This document shows, piece by piece, positions 1 through 7,359 of a stretch of DNA of 26,166 bases. This DNA is from an uncultured Collinsella sp. GTDB lineage: Bacteria > Actinomycetota > Coriobacteriia > Coriobacteriales > Coriobacteriaceae. Under the pieces are notes generated by a model. It saw only the letters and a program-made list of their open reading frames with translations. It searched no databases and was not told the origin of the DNA. The stretch is from positions 1-26,166 of the forward strand of contig UQWV01000030.1 in NCBI GenBank assembly GCA_900544845.1, given 5' to 3'. A program made the translations under genes and the position numbers. Each line of letters starts with the position of its first letter. The stretch's first letter is position 1.

Positions 1-120
1 CACAGGGGCCCCCCTCCTGGGTCCGCGATTTTTTTTTTAACTTTTTTTTTGACTAATTGGCGACCCGCTCGCTGTCCGTCCTCTACCTGCGGCGTTGTCT
101 TACTCCGGATGCGGCAGTTA

Positions 121-219
121 GGGACGTTCCTTTTCTGCCGGCAGTCTGGGACATTCCTTGGGGTAGTCGTTGGGGACGCTCTTGTTTGACTGGTCGTTTA
201 AGAACATCCCCAATGACTA
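121..219. repeat. REP-like palindromic repeat cluster
   Basis: Three related short units of the form GGGAC(G/A)TTCCTT or GGGGACGCTCTTG occur at 121-132, 148-159 and 172-183. The last opens a 56-bp imperfect palindrome: 164-190 pairs with 191-219, both arms carrying TAGTC(G/A)TTGGGGA. The same family recurs at 26016-26091, the other end of the window. Dispersed extragenic palindromes are the best explanation; no coding potential is seen. Confidence 0.7.
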
Positions 220-224
220 CATAG

Positions 225-294
225 GATGAGAGTGGATAATCTCCCGTTTTTGGCCTATACCAGCGCTAAAAGTGGGAGATTATCCACTCTCATC
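225..294. repeat. perfect 21-bp inverted repeat, 28-nt loop
   Basis: Positions 225-245 are the exact reverse complement of 274-294; the 28-nt loop holds a T-run and an A-run near its two edges. Either strand would fold into a very stable hairpin. No U-tract follows the stem on either strand, so it is not a typical intrinsic terminator. It sits 147 bp upstream of the acetyltransferase gene. It could be a repeat element or a structured RNA. Confidence 0.75.
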
Positions 295-441
295 GAGCAA
301 GTGTCCGAAAATCCGCCCTCATTCCTTCTTAGGACCCTCCGTCCCCGAGGATTCGAAGCTCGCCTGCCGAATGGTCGATGCGGCCGTCCTGCGTCCATGT
401 CACACTCAGGGGTGGCCTGACCCAACTTGGAAGGAGCCTCC

Positions 442-1086
442 ATGAGCCTTGACAACATAACCCTGCGCGCCGCCACGCTCGACGACCTGGACGGCATCGC
501 TGCCATCTACAACCAGCTGTGGTGCAACACACTGCGCAACCGCGGCGACGTCGAAGCCGCCGATTTCTGCGCGCGCTTTAACATCGCCATGCAGCTGCAG
601 CGCTCCCCCATCGCACTCGTCGCCGAGACCGAGGGCCGCATTATCGCCGCCTGCTGCATCGGCATCTTCGAGGACGGCAAGCCGCGTACCAATCCCACCT
701 GGGAGCCCTGTTACGACGAGCTGTTTATCCAGGCAACCGAGATGGCAAAGACCGCCGATGCCAAACTCGAGGGCTCACTCTTTGGCGATAGCCGCGAAAA
801 GGCCACGGCCGACCGCTTTGCCGCCACAGGTAACGAGTACGCCCAGGGTCAGCTCAACCTGATCATCATTGTGCCCGAGTGGCAGGGCAAGGGACTCGGC
901 CGCGCGCTCATCGACCTTGCGCGCGCCGAGCTCGCCAAGGCAGGCTGCACCAAATTCTTCCTGATGAGCGACTGCAACTCCGACTGGCAGTTTTACGAGC
1001 ACCTCAACATGAAGCGCATCCCAGAAGACCACAGCCAAGACACCGGTGACGGCTTTATCGTCTACATGTACGGCGGCACGCTCTAA
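442..1086 (+). CDS. GNAT-family N-acetyltransferase
   Basis: The 214-residue product is a stand-alone GNAT acyltransferase, expected to move an acetyl group from acetyl-CoA to an amine. The acetyl-CoA pyrophosphate-binding loop is visible as QGKGLGRAL at about residue 148, after a hydrophobic strand (LIIIVPEW) and followed by the usual helix. The C-terminal part has the FYEHLNMKRI pattern typical of GNAT motif B. The ATG at 442 is chosen because AAGGAG lies 6 nt upstream; an in-frame TTG at 427 lacks such a site. The substrate cannot be read from sequence. The gene stands alone: repeats lie upstream, and the convergent AlbA_2 gene ends 82 bp downstream. Family certain, role unknown. Confidence 0.9.
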   Translation: MSLDNITLRAATLDDLDGIAAIYNQLWCNTLRNRGDVEAADFCARFNIAMQLQRSPIALVAETEGRIIAACCIGIFEDGKPRTNPTWEPCYDELFIQATEMAKTADAKLEGSLFGDSREKATADRFAATGNEYAQGQLNLIIIVPEWQGKGLGRALIDLARAELAKAGCTKFFLMSDCNSDWQFYEHLNMKRIPEDHSQDTGDGFIVYMYGGTL

Positions 1087-1099
1087 GTACCCCTTCAAT

Positions 1100-1160
1100 C
1101 AAGGTGCGCCGGGCACCCGGCCCTTGGCCTCTGCCCAGGAATAACCCAGGGGGCCGGACC
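1100..1160. terminator. possible GC-rich hairpin between convergent genes
   Basis: The 82-bp gap between the two convergent genes holds GC-rich inverted segments (CCGGCCC near 1118 and GGGCCGG near 1152, plus a small GCCGGG-CAC-CCGGC hairpin). No T-run follows on either strand, so a role as a shared bidirectional terminator is only plausible. Confidence 0.3.
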
Positions 1161-1168
1161 GCCCGTCC

Positions 1169-2719
1169 CTAAACCTGCCCGACAGCGCGATATCTCGTCG
1201 CCCGAGCGCGCCCCTCTTTAACGAGTGCGCCTTCCTCAAGCAAACCGTTGATAACCCGCAGCGTCACGTCGCGCCCAGTTCCCAGAGCGTCCGAAGCATC
1301 CTGGCGCGTAAAACCGCGGGGCCGCTCAAGGGCAAAGCGAATCAAGGCGCGAGCGTATCCACCACGTCGCTCGTCCGAGACATCCTGTAGCATCGCGGAC
1401 GCCTTGCACGCAACATCAAAGCCAAGCTCCTCCACGAGCTTGGCGCGCACCTCGTGGCCGCAGTCGCCATTCATCGACACGTGCCCCTCTCGCTGCGCTC
1501 GCACGGATGCAAACGCCTGCGAAACATCGGGCGGCAGCGCCCCTTCCCGCTCGAGCTGCTCATAATCGCTGTAATCCCCACGCAAGTTGGGACCGCTATT
1601 GCCACGAGGCGTCAGATAGGAATTGCGCACGGCGTTGACGTTGGGCAGCGACAACCTAAACATTGCAGGGTAGGCGCAGACTTCGGGTTCCAACCCTTCC
1701 GCCTCATAGAGCGCACGGATCCCCTTGAGGCCCGTTCCAAACGCCTCAACCATCCCCAGACGCAAAAAGAGCAGTTGCAGCTTTGGATTCCGAGCGTCCG
1801 AGCCGCCCGCAAGCGCCTCCTCGACGCTGATGTGCTGCGGCCCTCCCGCATTGGTAAATTCAAGCGCCGTACGGCTCATCTTGATAAGAGACGCCACCGA
1901 AGATTCGTAGTCGCGATGGATAAACAGGTTCAGAATTCCCTCTCGAACAGCCTCGCGGGGATAGTCGTCCTTATCTATGCGATCGAGCCTTCCCGGCACA
2001 AAGTACATACGCGTCGCGTTCGATATATTGAGGAACCGTTCGATATCCTCTATCTGCCTGAAGATCGAGCCCTCGCCATCCTGACGGTCGATAAACTCGG
2101 TATACGCATCGTCGTTGAAGAGGCCAGCGCGGACTGCAAAGGGGTTTTGATCAGAGACCAGCAGTGCCAAATTGGTGTAAAAGCCCAGCTCATCGATAAG
2201 GCCGAGATTCTTTTGCGAGGTTTGGTCAAACGTAATCTCCGCGCGCCTAAAGGCCCGCTCGGCTTCAAAAAACGTCAAGCTCTGTTCATGAGAGCGCGCG
2301 GTCTCAAAATAATCGCCGTCGGTGCGCTTGATCATCGAGCGGATCTGGGCCATCTCGATGGGCACGTTGGCAGGACCCAGGCGCCGATATACCCCGGCGG
2401 GAACAAATCCCTTCGAGCACAGGCAGTACGGCTTGTGAGGACCCGCTTCAACCTCGATTTTCACCAACGCCGCGCCATCGATGTCCAATGCGGAGACCGT
2501 CGTGATTTCAGAAACGTCGGGATACACGCCATCGGTTATTGCATTAGAGCATTGAAGCATGGTGGCATCGATATCGTCCACGCCGATGATGCTGCCAAAA
2601 TCGTCGATTCCGATATACAAGGTACCGCCATTTGAATTGGCAAACGCCACCACAGCTTTGAGCAGCTTAGGGGTAAATGTGCACTTGAACTCCACGGTCT
2701 CACTTTCAACAAGCTGCAT
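1169..2719 (-). CDS. AlbA_2 (Schlafen-like) domain putative transcriptional regulator
   Basis: The 516-residue product starts with an AlbA_2 domain: ESETVEFK near the N-terminus, then an AFANSNGGTLYIGIDD strand-turn motif around residues 30-45. The middle part (about 240-370) matches the associated ATP-binding-like region: EAVREGILNLFIHRDY, then a GTGLKGI glycine turn. The last 80 residues (FTRQDASDALGTGRDVTLRVINGLLEEGAL) look like a winged helix-turn-helix. This architecture is common in bacterial proteins annotated as ATP-binding regulators or RecG-related proteins; some family members lie near defence loci, but no defence gene is nearby here. The ATG at 2719 has AGGGGGT just upstream and is preferred over an in-frame ATG five codons earlier. 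The promoter carries a 12-bp direct repeat, suggesting autoregulation. Target unknown. Confidence 0.85.
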   Translation of the reverse strand: MQLVESETVEFKCTFTPKLLKAVVAFANSNGGTLYIGIDDFGSIIGVDDIDATMLQCSNAITDGVYPDVSEITTVSALDIDGAALVKIEVEAGPHKPYCLCSKGFVPAGVYRRLGPANVPIEMAQIRSMIKRTDGDYFETARSHEQSLTFFEAERAFRRAEITFDQTSQKNLGLIDELGFYTNLALLVSDQNPFAVRAGLFNDDAYTEFIDRQDGEGSIFRQIEDIERFLNISNATRMYFVPGRLDRIDKDDYPREAVREGILNLFIHRDYESSVASLIKMSRTALEFTNAGGPQHISVEEALAGGSDARNPKLQLLFLRLGMVEAFGTGLKGIRALYEAEGLEPEVCAYPAMFRLSLPNVNAVRNSYLTPRGNSGPNLRGDYSDYEQLEREGALPPDVSQAFASVRAQREGHVSMNGDCGHEVRAKLVEELGFDVACKASAMLQDVSDERRGGYARALIRFALERPRGFTRQDASDALGTGRDVTLRVINGLLEEGALVKEGRARATRYRAVGQV

Positions 2720-2736
2720 GCTACCCCCTATCATCG

Positions 2737-2775
2737 ACTATCGACGATTCTAGACCAACTATCGACGATAAACAA
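2737..2775 (-). promoter_or_regulatory. promoter with twin 12-bp repeats (candidate auto-operator)
   Basis: On the minus strand a -35-like TTGTTT (2770-2775) and -10-like TAGAAT (2747-2752) are separated by exactly 17 bp. The sequence ATCGTCGATAGT occurs twice, at 2758-2769 inside the spacer and at 2737-2748 across the downstream edge of the -10 box. Start-to-start distance is 21 bp, two helical turns. This is the geometry expected of an operator for a repressor acting on its own promoter. The promoter call is by eye. Confidence 0.55.
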
Positions 2776-2834
2776 GGCCCCTGGTACCCTCGCTTAGACC
2801 CGAGTGCCCGCGTGCAACGCTGCCCGCCGCACGC

Positions 2835-2868
2835 AAAAGGGCCCGCCAGCGTGTGCGCCAGCGGGCCC
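2835..2868 (-). terminator. rho-independent terminator of aguA1
   Basis: The minus strand reads GGGCCCGC (2861-2868), a loop, then GCGGGCCC (2839-2846), followed by TTTT (2835-2838). It lies 41 bp past the aguA1 stop codon. Confidence 0.75.
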
Positions 2869-2908
2869 CAGGTCATATCGACACTACCCCGTGTGCCTGC
2901 AACCGCCT

Positions 2909-4030
2909 CTACTTGCAGCGCGCCTTGGGCTGCTGTTGGGTGATGCAGTGGATGTTGCCGCCGCCGTAGATAACCTCGCGAGTCATGATACCGATGACTT
3001 CACGGTCCGGATAAGCAGCCTGGATATCCTTGAGCGCCTGGGCATCGTTGGGGTCGCCAAACTGTGGCACCAGCACCGCCCCGTTGATGGGCAAGAAGTT
3101 GAGGTAGCTGGGCTCAAAGGCGTCCTCGGGAGTACGCGGCAGCACACCCTCGACCGGATCGATGGTCGATGCCTCCTCCTCGGTCATATATACCGAGGTC
3201 GCAGGCATAATCACCTTGTGAATCTTGAGCTTGCGGCCACGGGCATCCGTCGTCTCGGAAAGCGTCTTATACGCCTCTTGGCACTCCTTGTAGAACTTAT
3301 GGTTGGGATCATCGGTCCACATGCAGCAGACCTCGCCGGGCGCACTAAAGCATGCGACGTCGTCCACATGACCGTTCGTTTCATACGGATCGATACCGTC
3401 CTTGATCCAGATAACCTTCTCGATACCGAGATACTCAGAGAGCTTCTCCTCAATCTGCTCCTTGGTGTACTGCGGGTTGCGGTCCTCGTTGAGCAGACAC
3501 ATCTCGGTGGTCACGACGGTGCCTTGACCATCACAGTTGAACGAGCCGCCCTCGAGGATATAATCCTCGGGACGATAGCGGTTAATCTGCTCGAGCTGTG
3601 CCACCTGCAGGCCAATGGAAGCGTCCTTGTCCCACGGGAAATACAGGCCGTCAATGAAACCGCCGTAAGCATTAAAGTGGAAGTGCGAAAGAGCAACCTC
3701 ACCATTGTCATTAACGAGGAACGCCGGGCCGGGGTCGCGAATCCAGCTGTCGTTGTACTCCATGTGGATAACGCGCACGTTTTCAACGCCGTCGAAGATC
3801 TCACACACCGCGGGGAAGTCTTCGGTGTTGACGCCCACAGTGATGGGCTGAAAATGTGCAATGGTCATGATGATCTCGGTGAAGACCTTCTGCGCCGGCT
3901 TGGCGCCGCAGCGCCACACGTCGGAGCGGTGCGGCCACAGAATCCAGGTGCGCTCCTGTTCCTCATACTCGCCGGGCATATAGAACCCGTCCTTCTTAGG
4001 CGTGGATTCACTCTCATAGATGGTCTTCAT
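2909..4030 (-). CDS. aguA: agmatine deiminase (copy 1, canonical)
   Basis: The 373-residue product is a full-length agmatine deiminase (agmatine iminohydrolase), converting agmatine to N-carbamoylputrescine and ammonia in the cytosol. The N-terminus carries TPKKDGFYMPGEYEEQERTW and WPHRSDVW. The substrate-site motif NDSWIRDPGP is intact, NGHVDDVACF carries the conserved histidine, and GGGNIHCITQQ near the C-terminus holds the nucleophilic cysteine (C362). Length agrees with characterised AguA proteins (about 365-370). AGGAG lies upstream of the ATG. The gene is transcribed alone, divergent from a LuxR-type regulator, with its own terminator. It is about 3.6 kb from the second agmatine deiminase gene and not in the ptcA operon. 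Family assignment is firm. Confidence 0.95.
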   Translation of the reverse strand: MKTIYESESTPKKDGFYMPGEYEEQERTWILWPHRSDVWRCGAKPAQKVFTEIIMTIAHFQPITVGVNTEDFPAVCEIFDGVENVRVIHMEYNDSWIRDPGPAFLVNDNGEVALSHFHFNAYGGFIDGLYFPWDKDASIGLQVAQLEQINRYRPEDYILEGGSFNCDGQGTVVTTEMCLLNEDRNPQYTKEQIEEKLSEYLGIEKVIWIKDGIDPYETNGHVDDVACFSAPGEVCCMWTDDPNHKFYKECQEAYKTLSETTDARGRKLKIHKVIMPATSVYMTEEEASTIDPVEGVLPRTPEDAFEPSYLNFLPINGAVLVPQFGDPNDAQALKDIQAAYPDREVIGIMTREVIYGGGNIHCITQQQPKARCK

Positions 4031-4114
4031 TTCAAGCTCCTAAATCTCGGTACTTTTGCTTGACGAGACCATGATGCAGCCGTAGCCAGATGTCCTCAAT
4101 GGTCCCTCGAGCCC

Positions 4115-4147
4115 CTTTCAGCGACCGACGGTATACCATTCGCTGAC
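4115..4147. promoter_or_regulatory. candidate regulator site between aguA1 and luxR-type gene
   Basis: The divergent gap holds an interrupted palindrome with arms TCAGCGA (4119-4125) and TCGCTGA (4141-4147). Inside it is ACCGACGGTATACC (4124-4137), which includes the palindromes ACCG-A-CGGT and GGTATACC. A similar ACCGTGAACGGTATAC lies in the other divergent regulator gap at 12016-12031. It is a candidate binding site for the adjacent regulator, by inference. Confidence 0.4.
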
Positions 4148-4208
4148 CTAAAGTTCTATTCAGGCCGAGAACATGACATACTGGGTTCCACAATGGAAAG
4201 GACGCCCT

Positions 4209-5012
4209 ATGCCCCCATGCAATAAACAGCAGACTATTGAGTTGGACAGTACGACCTGGACTGCTCTCAACGAGCTTGCGCTTGCAATCCACGCATCACA
4301 CGGTGTCGATAAGCTGCAAAAGGAGACCCTCGAGGGAACGACAGGGCTCGTGCCCCATCGGATCGCCATGTTCGACCTGATCGAGGCGGCGGGCAGTGAT
4401 GCCCCACGTTACGTCCACCCCGCAAGCAGCGGAATGGACGACCGCGCACTGAGCGACTACTACAACCGCTACGCCGCGATGGACTATACAACATGGAGCT
4501 TTGACTTACATAAGGTCGGCGTCTACCGCGACCTCGACCTCGTCGACGTCGAGCGACGCGATGCCACGCCCATCTATCGCAAATGGATGGAACCGCAGGG
4601 CGTCTACTTTGGCTGTACGGCCACGCTCGCGCACAACGACAGGCCGCTAGGAAGCATCACCCTGTTTCGCGAACGCACGGCCGGAGACTTCACCGACACC
4701 GAGCTCGCAATCCTGCTCGAAATCGCTCGGCACGCGAGCCTCGCGCTCGCCAACCTCTATCCTCGGGGCATTAAACTCACCCAGACAGAAGACACAAACC
4801 AGCTGAATGCTTTCATTACAGAACACAATATCCAACCGCGCGAAGCCGAAGTCATGCGGCTCATGCTCGACGGCAAAACGAACAAACAGATGGCAAACGA
4901 GCTATTCATAAGCGAGTCAACCGTCAAGAAGCATGTCAACGCCATCTATCGCAAGCTCGGCGTCAGCAACCGCCTGGGCCTCATGACTGCCACGCAAAAC
5001 ATCCCGCGATAA
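4209..5012 (+). CDS. LuxR-family regulator with GAF-like sensor domain
   Basis: The 267-residue protein has an N-terminal sensor region of about 185 residues that reads like a GAF/autoinducer-type alpha-beta domain (RPLGSITLFRERTAGDFTDTE, then a long helix ending ASLALANLYPR). A C-terminal LuxR helix-turn-helix follows at about 200-262 (PREAEVMRLMLDGKTNKQMA, ISESTVKKHVNAIYRKLGV). No membrane segment is visible, so it is probably cytosolic. The ATG at 4209 has GGAAAGGA 6 nt upstream; an ATG at 4173 lacks one. It is divergent from aguA1, so a role as its agmatine-responsive activator is a reasonable inference; the ligand is not known. Compare the membrane-anchored LuxR protein at 12144-13109, placed the same way beside ptcA. 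Confidence 0.85.
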   Translation: MPPCNKQQTIELDSTTWTALNELALAIHASHGVDKLQKETLEGTTGLVPHRIAMFDLIEAAGSDAPRYVHPASSGMDDRALSDYYNRYAAMDYTTWSFDLHKVGVYRDLDLVDVERRDATPIYRKWMEPQGVYFGCTATLAHNDRPLGSITLFRERTAGDFTDTELAILLEIARHASLALANLYPRGIKLTQTEDTNQLNAFITEHNIQPREAEVMRLMLDGKTNKQMANELFISESTVKKHVNAIYRKLGVSNRLGLMTATQNIPR

Positions 5013-5013
5013 A

Positions 5014-5045
5014 AAAGGGCGCCCTCCATGTGGAGAACGCCCTTT
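5014..5045 (+). terminator. rho-independent terminator of luxR-type gene
   Basis: AAAGGGCG (5014-5021) pairs with CGCCCTTT (5038-5045), enclosing a smaller CTCC/GGAG hairpin, immediately after the stop codon. A short T-rich stretch follows. Confidence 0.75.
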
Positions 5046-5090
5046 GATTTCGCCATTTGAATTATTGTCGGCTCTGGCTCAAAGAGTAGA

Positions 5091-5306
5091 CAGGTTTATT
5101 TTGGCAGGTTTTATCTGGGCAAATGTCTGCCGCCACGAGGGAGCTGCCTTCCATCGCGGCGGTCTTCTAGCAGAAAAACCAAGTGAGCAGGCTTTTTGTA
5201 GGAGACCAAGCACGCCCCAAAACGCCACAGCTCTGACCTGCGGTTTTATTGAGTATTTGTCGCGGTGTGCTCGGCATATCCAAATAAGTCTACTCACTTG
5301 CATCTG
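5091..5306. repeat. dispersed repeat element, copy 1 (216 bp)
   Basis: This block is highly similar along its length to 13125-13343. Shared landmarks in order are CAGGTTTATTTTGGCAGG, a GGGAGCTG-centred hairpin, AAGTGAG(C/T)AGGCTTTTTG, CCAAAACGCCACAGCTCTG, ACCTGCGGTTTT, GTGCTCGGCA and TACTCACTTGCATCTG. An internal inverted repeat, AAGTGAG..., pairs with ...CTCACTT across about 120 nt; in this copy the arms have decayed. Both copies directly follow a LuxR-type gene. No transposase or convincing reading frame is present. It may be a MITE-like element or a structured RNA. Confidence 0.8.
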
Positions 5307-5410
5307 CCCATCCCCTTTGTGGTGGTTTGGAGCTCTCCTCGGCGGAATGCTAGACTGGCGGCGTATACATTCGCGCCAAAACACGGGTCGCATGCAAGAA
5401 AGGAGATGCC

Positions 5411-5602
5411 ATGGCGCCTATCGCACCGCTCAAGATGCTCGTCGCTCCTGCCGCCAAGACCATCGCCCGCCTGAGCGACTCACTCACCTACGAAGATATC
5501 CCCTGCGTTGTCGACGAGCGTACGGACAGTTGCCCTTACCTGGGCCACGTCCCCTACTTTGCGCCTAAGCTCGCTTCTGATCCCGAGCACCGCGAACAGT
5601 AA
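5411..5602 (+). CDS. small hypothetical protein (63 aa)
   Basis: A 63-residue protein that I do not recognise. It is supported by a strong ribosome binding site (AAAGGAGAT, 5399-5407), an ATG at good spacing, third-codon-position G/C like the neighbours, and a hairpin terminator right after the stop. Visible content: a hydrophobic alanine-rich N-terminal helix, then a hydrophilic stretch with two cysteines (IPCVVDERTDSCPYLGHVPYF) separated by nine residues. There is no signal peptide or membrane span. It is convergent with the permease gene at 5641-7047. A weak promoter may lie near 5325-5356 (TTGGAG, 18 bp, TAGACT). The two cysteines and the histidine could bind a metal, but that is only a guess. 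Confidence 0.6.
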   Translation: MAPIAPLKMLVAPAAKTIARLSDSLTYEDIPCVVDERTDSCPYLGHVPYFAPKLASDPEHREQ

Positions 5603-5609
5603 TCCAAGA

Positions 5610-5653
5610 TGCATCAAGCGCCGCGCAACTCGCGGCGCTACTATTTTGATGCA
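5610..5653. terminator. bidirectional terminator hairpin
   Basis: Nested stems: TGCATCAA (5610-5617) pairs with TTGATGCA (5646-5653), and inside it AGCGCCGCG (5617-5625) pairs with CGCGGCGCT (5631-5639). The inner stem is followed by ACTATTTT on the plus strand. It separates the small plus gene from the end of the minus-strand permease. Confidence 0.75.
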
Positions 5654-7047
5654 AAGTAACCTGACTCCCTTGCGCCAACGCCGGGATTGTCGACGCTGCG
5701 GCCGCGGCGCGATATGAGGCGCGAAACCTCGCCCAGCAACACGCCGATCACCACACCCATGAGAATGGGCAACTTTGACATCTCGGCGGGCGAGCTGTTA
5801 AGCGGCACGATTGTCGCAACAATGGAAAGCACGAGCTCTACCACCGGCACCGCAAGCGCTACCGCAAGCACCTTGCCCTCGAAGGGCGCGCGAAACACAC
5901 GCGGGCGGTCGTCGTATTTACGCAGGCGCCAAAACGCCGGGAACATCGGGATATAGCTCATGAGCAGAAAGACGACGTTCATTGAGAAGAAGACCCAAAA
6001 GACGTCGGAACCTTCGCCCAGCGGAATCTGAAGTAGCAGCACCAAGCTGGCAAAACAACCGTTAATGAGTGCCGAGCCGTTGGGCATGCCGGTCTTCTTG
6101 GACACCAGCGCAAAGGGACGCGGCATGTTGCCATGGCGCGCGGCATAGCTCGCCACGTTGTTGACGCCAAAGCTCCAACAGATCATGTTGGCAAACAGCG
6201 TTACCAAAAAGGCCATGCCCACGATCATTGTCAGCGGATGGCTGCGCCCCACCATGGCGGCAACCGCGTCCACAATGCCCGAATCGAGCGAAAGCTGCTC
6301 GGTGGGGACCGCAGCCCCAATGCCGATGCCGCAAATGATGTAAATTGCCGCAATGGCAACGCCGCCGGCGATAACCGCCTTGGGAATATCACGCGACGGG
6401 TTTTTCATTGTGCTGGCAAAGGTCGCGACCACTTCGAAGCCCATAAAGTTGAATAGGATGATCGAAAGATACGTCAGTGAGTTAGTGTCTCCCAGATCGG
6501 GGACAAAGGTCTTAAACGACATATCGTTGGCAAAGCCGTTATTGCAGGCAAACCAGATGCCGACGATTCCCACCACGGCGGTAATGAGCACCTTGATGAC
6601 GGCGCCGCCATCCATGACCCAATCGGCCTCGGCCACCGGCTGCATTGCCATGACCGTGACGCTCCACACAAAGGCAAGCTCGATGGCAATTCGGACCCCG
6701 AGCGAAAACTCGACACCCCATACCGCATTGATGACACTGGGGAACATGCAGGCGATACTTGCCACCCACAGTGGAAAGTTGACCCAATAGCACCAGGAGC
6801 AGCGGGCGCCCCAACGGTCGCCCAAGCCCAGGCGAACCCAATCGTACAGGCCGCCCTCGGAATCGAACGCCGTACCGAGCTCGGCCACCACCAGGCCATA
6901 GGGAAGCAAAAACGTAATGATGAGGAAGATCCACCAGAAGAACTGCACGTTACCCATGGCAGATGCCGGAGCGGCCGCCTCGATGGTAAAGACAACGCAG
7001 ATAACCGAGAGGATGACCTCGAACAGGGAGAACTTTTTACCTGCCAC
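5641..7047 (-). CDS. APC-family amino acid/polyamine antiporter (agmatine:putrescine-type, copy 1)
   Basis: The 468-residue integral membrane protein has about 12 predicted transmembrane helices and belongs to the amino acid-polyamine-organocation superfamily. It is clearly paralogous to the product of 9167-10606: shared landmarks are EAAAPA at the first helix, QFFWWIFLI, FLLPYG, VVAELGT, GLYDWVR and FNFMGFEV. By that similarity and its place in the agmatine region it probably exchanges a polyamine-related cation such as agmatine for putrescine, but substrate specificity is not proven. The start is GTG at 7047 with GGGGGAG 6 nt upstream. A small upstream frame overlaps the first 11 nt, so translation may be coupled. 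It lies 546 bp downstream of aguA2, past a strong terminator-like structure, so it may have its own promoter. Confidence 0.85.
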   Translation of the reverse strand: MAGKKFSLFEVILSVICVVFTIEAAAPASAMGNVQFFWWIFLIITFLLPYGLVVAELGTAFDSEGGLYDWVRLGLGDRWGARCSWCYWVNFPLWVASIACMFPSVINAVWGVEFSLGVRIAIELAFVWSVTVMAMQPVAEADWVMDGGAVIKVLITAVVGIVGIWFACNNGFANDMSFKTFVPDLGDTNSLTYLSIILFNFMGFEVVATFASTMKNPSRDIPKAVIAGGVAIAAIYIICGIGIGAAVPTEQLSLDSGIVDAVAAMVGRSHPLTMIVGMAFLVTLFANMICWSFGVNNVASYAARHGNMPRPFALVSKKTGMPNGSALINGCFASLVLLLQIPLGEGSDVFWVFFSMNVVFLLMSYIPMFPAFWRLRKYDDRPRVFRAPFEGKVLAVALAVPVVELVLSIVATIVPLNSSPAEMSKLPILMGVVIGVLLGEVSRLISRRGRSVDNPGVGARESGYFASK

Positions 7048-7219
7048 GGCACGCTCCCCCTACAGCAAAAAGGACGGCATCTGTACCGAAGGCGCAGCCC
7101 AAGGTAGGGTTGCAGGCCGCGTCACCGGTGCAGGTGCCATCCCAAAGAGAAGAGAGGATGCAATTGTTGGACCAACGCTCGCGGAACAGGCGCGTGTAGA
7201 TAACGATACGCTGGTACAT
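7037..7219 (-). CDS. putative cysteine-rich small protein or leader peptide overlapping the permease start
   Basis: A 60-codon frame starts at an ATG with GGAG 6 nt upstream and ends in TAA inside the permease gene, 11 nt after the first base of its GTG. Codon use looks native, with mostly G/C third positions. The peptide begins basic and hydrophobic with four arginines among the first 15 residues (MYQRIVIYTRLFRER), followed by a glycine- and cysteine-rich part with cysteines at 20, 30, 36, 42 and 57. I recognise no family. It could be a translationally coupled leader controlling the permease, a genuine small protein, or chance coding in a leader. The overlap and ribosome site argue against chance but do not settle it. 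Confidence 0.4.
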   Translation of the reverse strand: MYQRIVIYTRLFRERWSNNCILSSLWDGTCTGDAACNPTLGCAFGTDAVLFAVGGACRGR

Positions 7220-7270
7220 AGATACTCCGATCAAAACGGTCGCGCTCGCAACCGGAAACTATCAGCAATT

Positions 7271-7347
7271 GAATACGCGTCTGACCTGGGAAATTCAAGC
7301 GAACAATTGGCCTAACCCGCAATAAATCCCAGATCAGACGCGTACTC
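7271..7347. promoter_or_regulatory. 21-bp inverted repeat upstream of the permease
   Basis: Positions 7271-7291 and 7327-7347 are reverse complements with two mismatches; both arms contain the core TACGCGTCTGA or its near copy. The 35-bp gap is AT-richer. It lies about 50-130 bp upstream of the small frame preceding the permease and could be a two-site operator or an RNA stem. A weak promoter (TTGAAT, 17 bp, TATTCA) overlaps the promoter-proximal arm. Confidence 0.5.
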
Positions 7348-7359
7348 AATCAAAGAGGC

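Noticed and set aside
340..372. tRNA T-arm-like word (TTCGAATCC on the minus strand)
   Set aside because: The flanking stem is mismatched and no acceptor, D or anticodon arm could be built around it.
1454..2635. Plus-strand frame of 393 codons opposite the AlbA_2 gene
   Set aside because: The minus-strand frame has recognised domains and a ribosome site; this one is its shadow.
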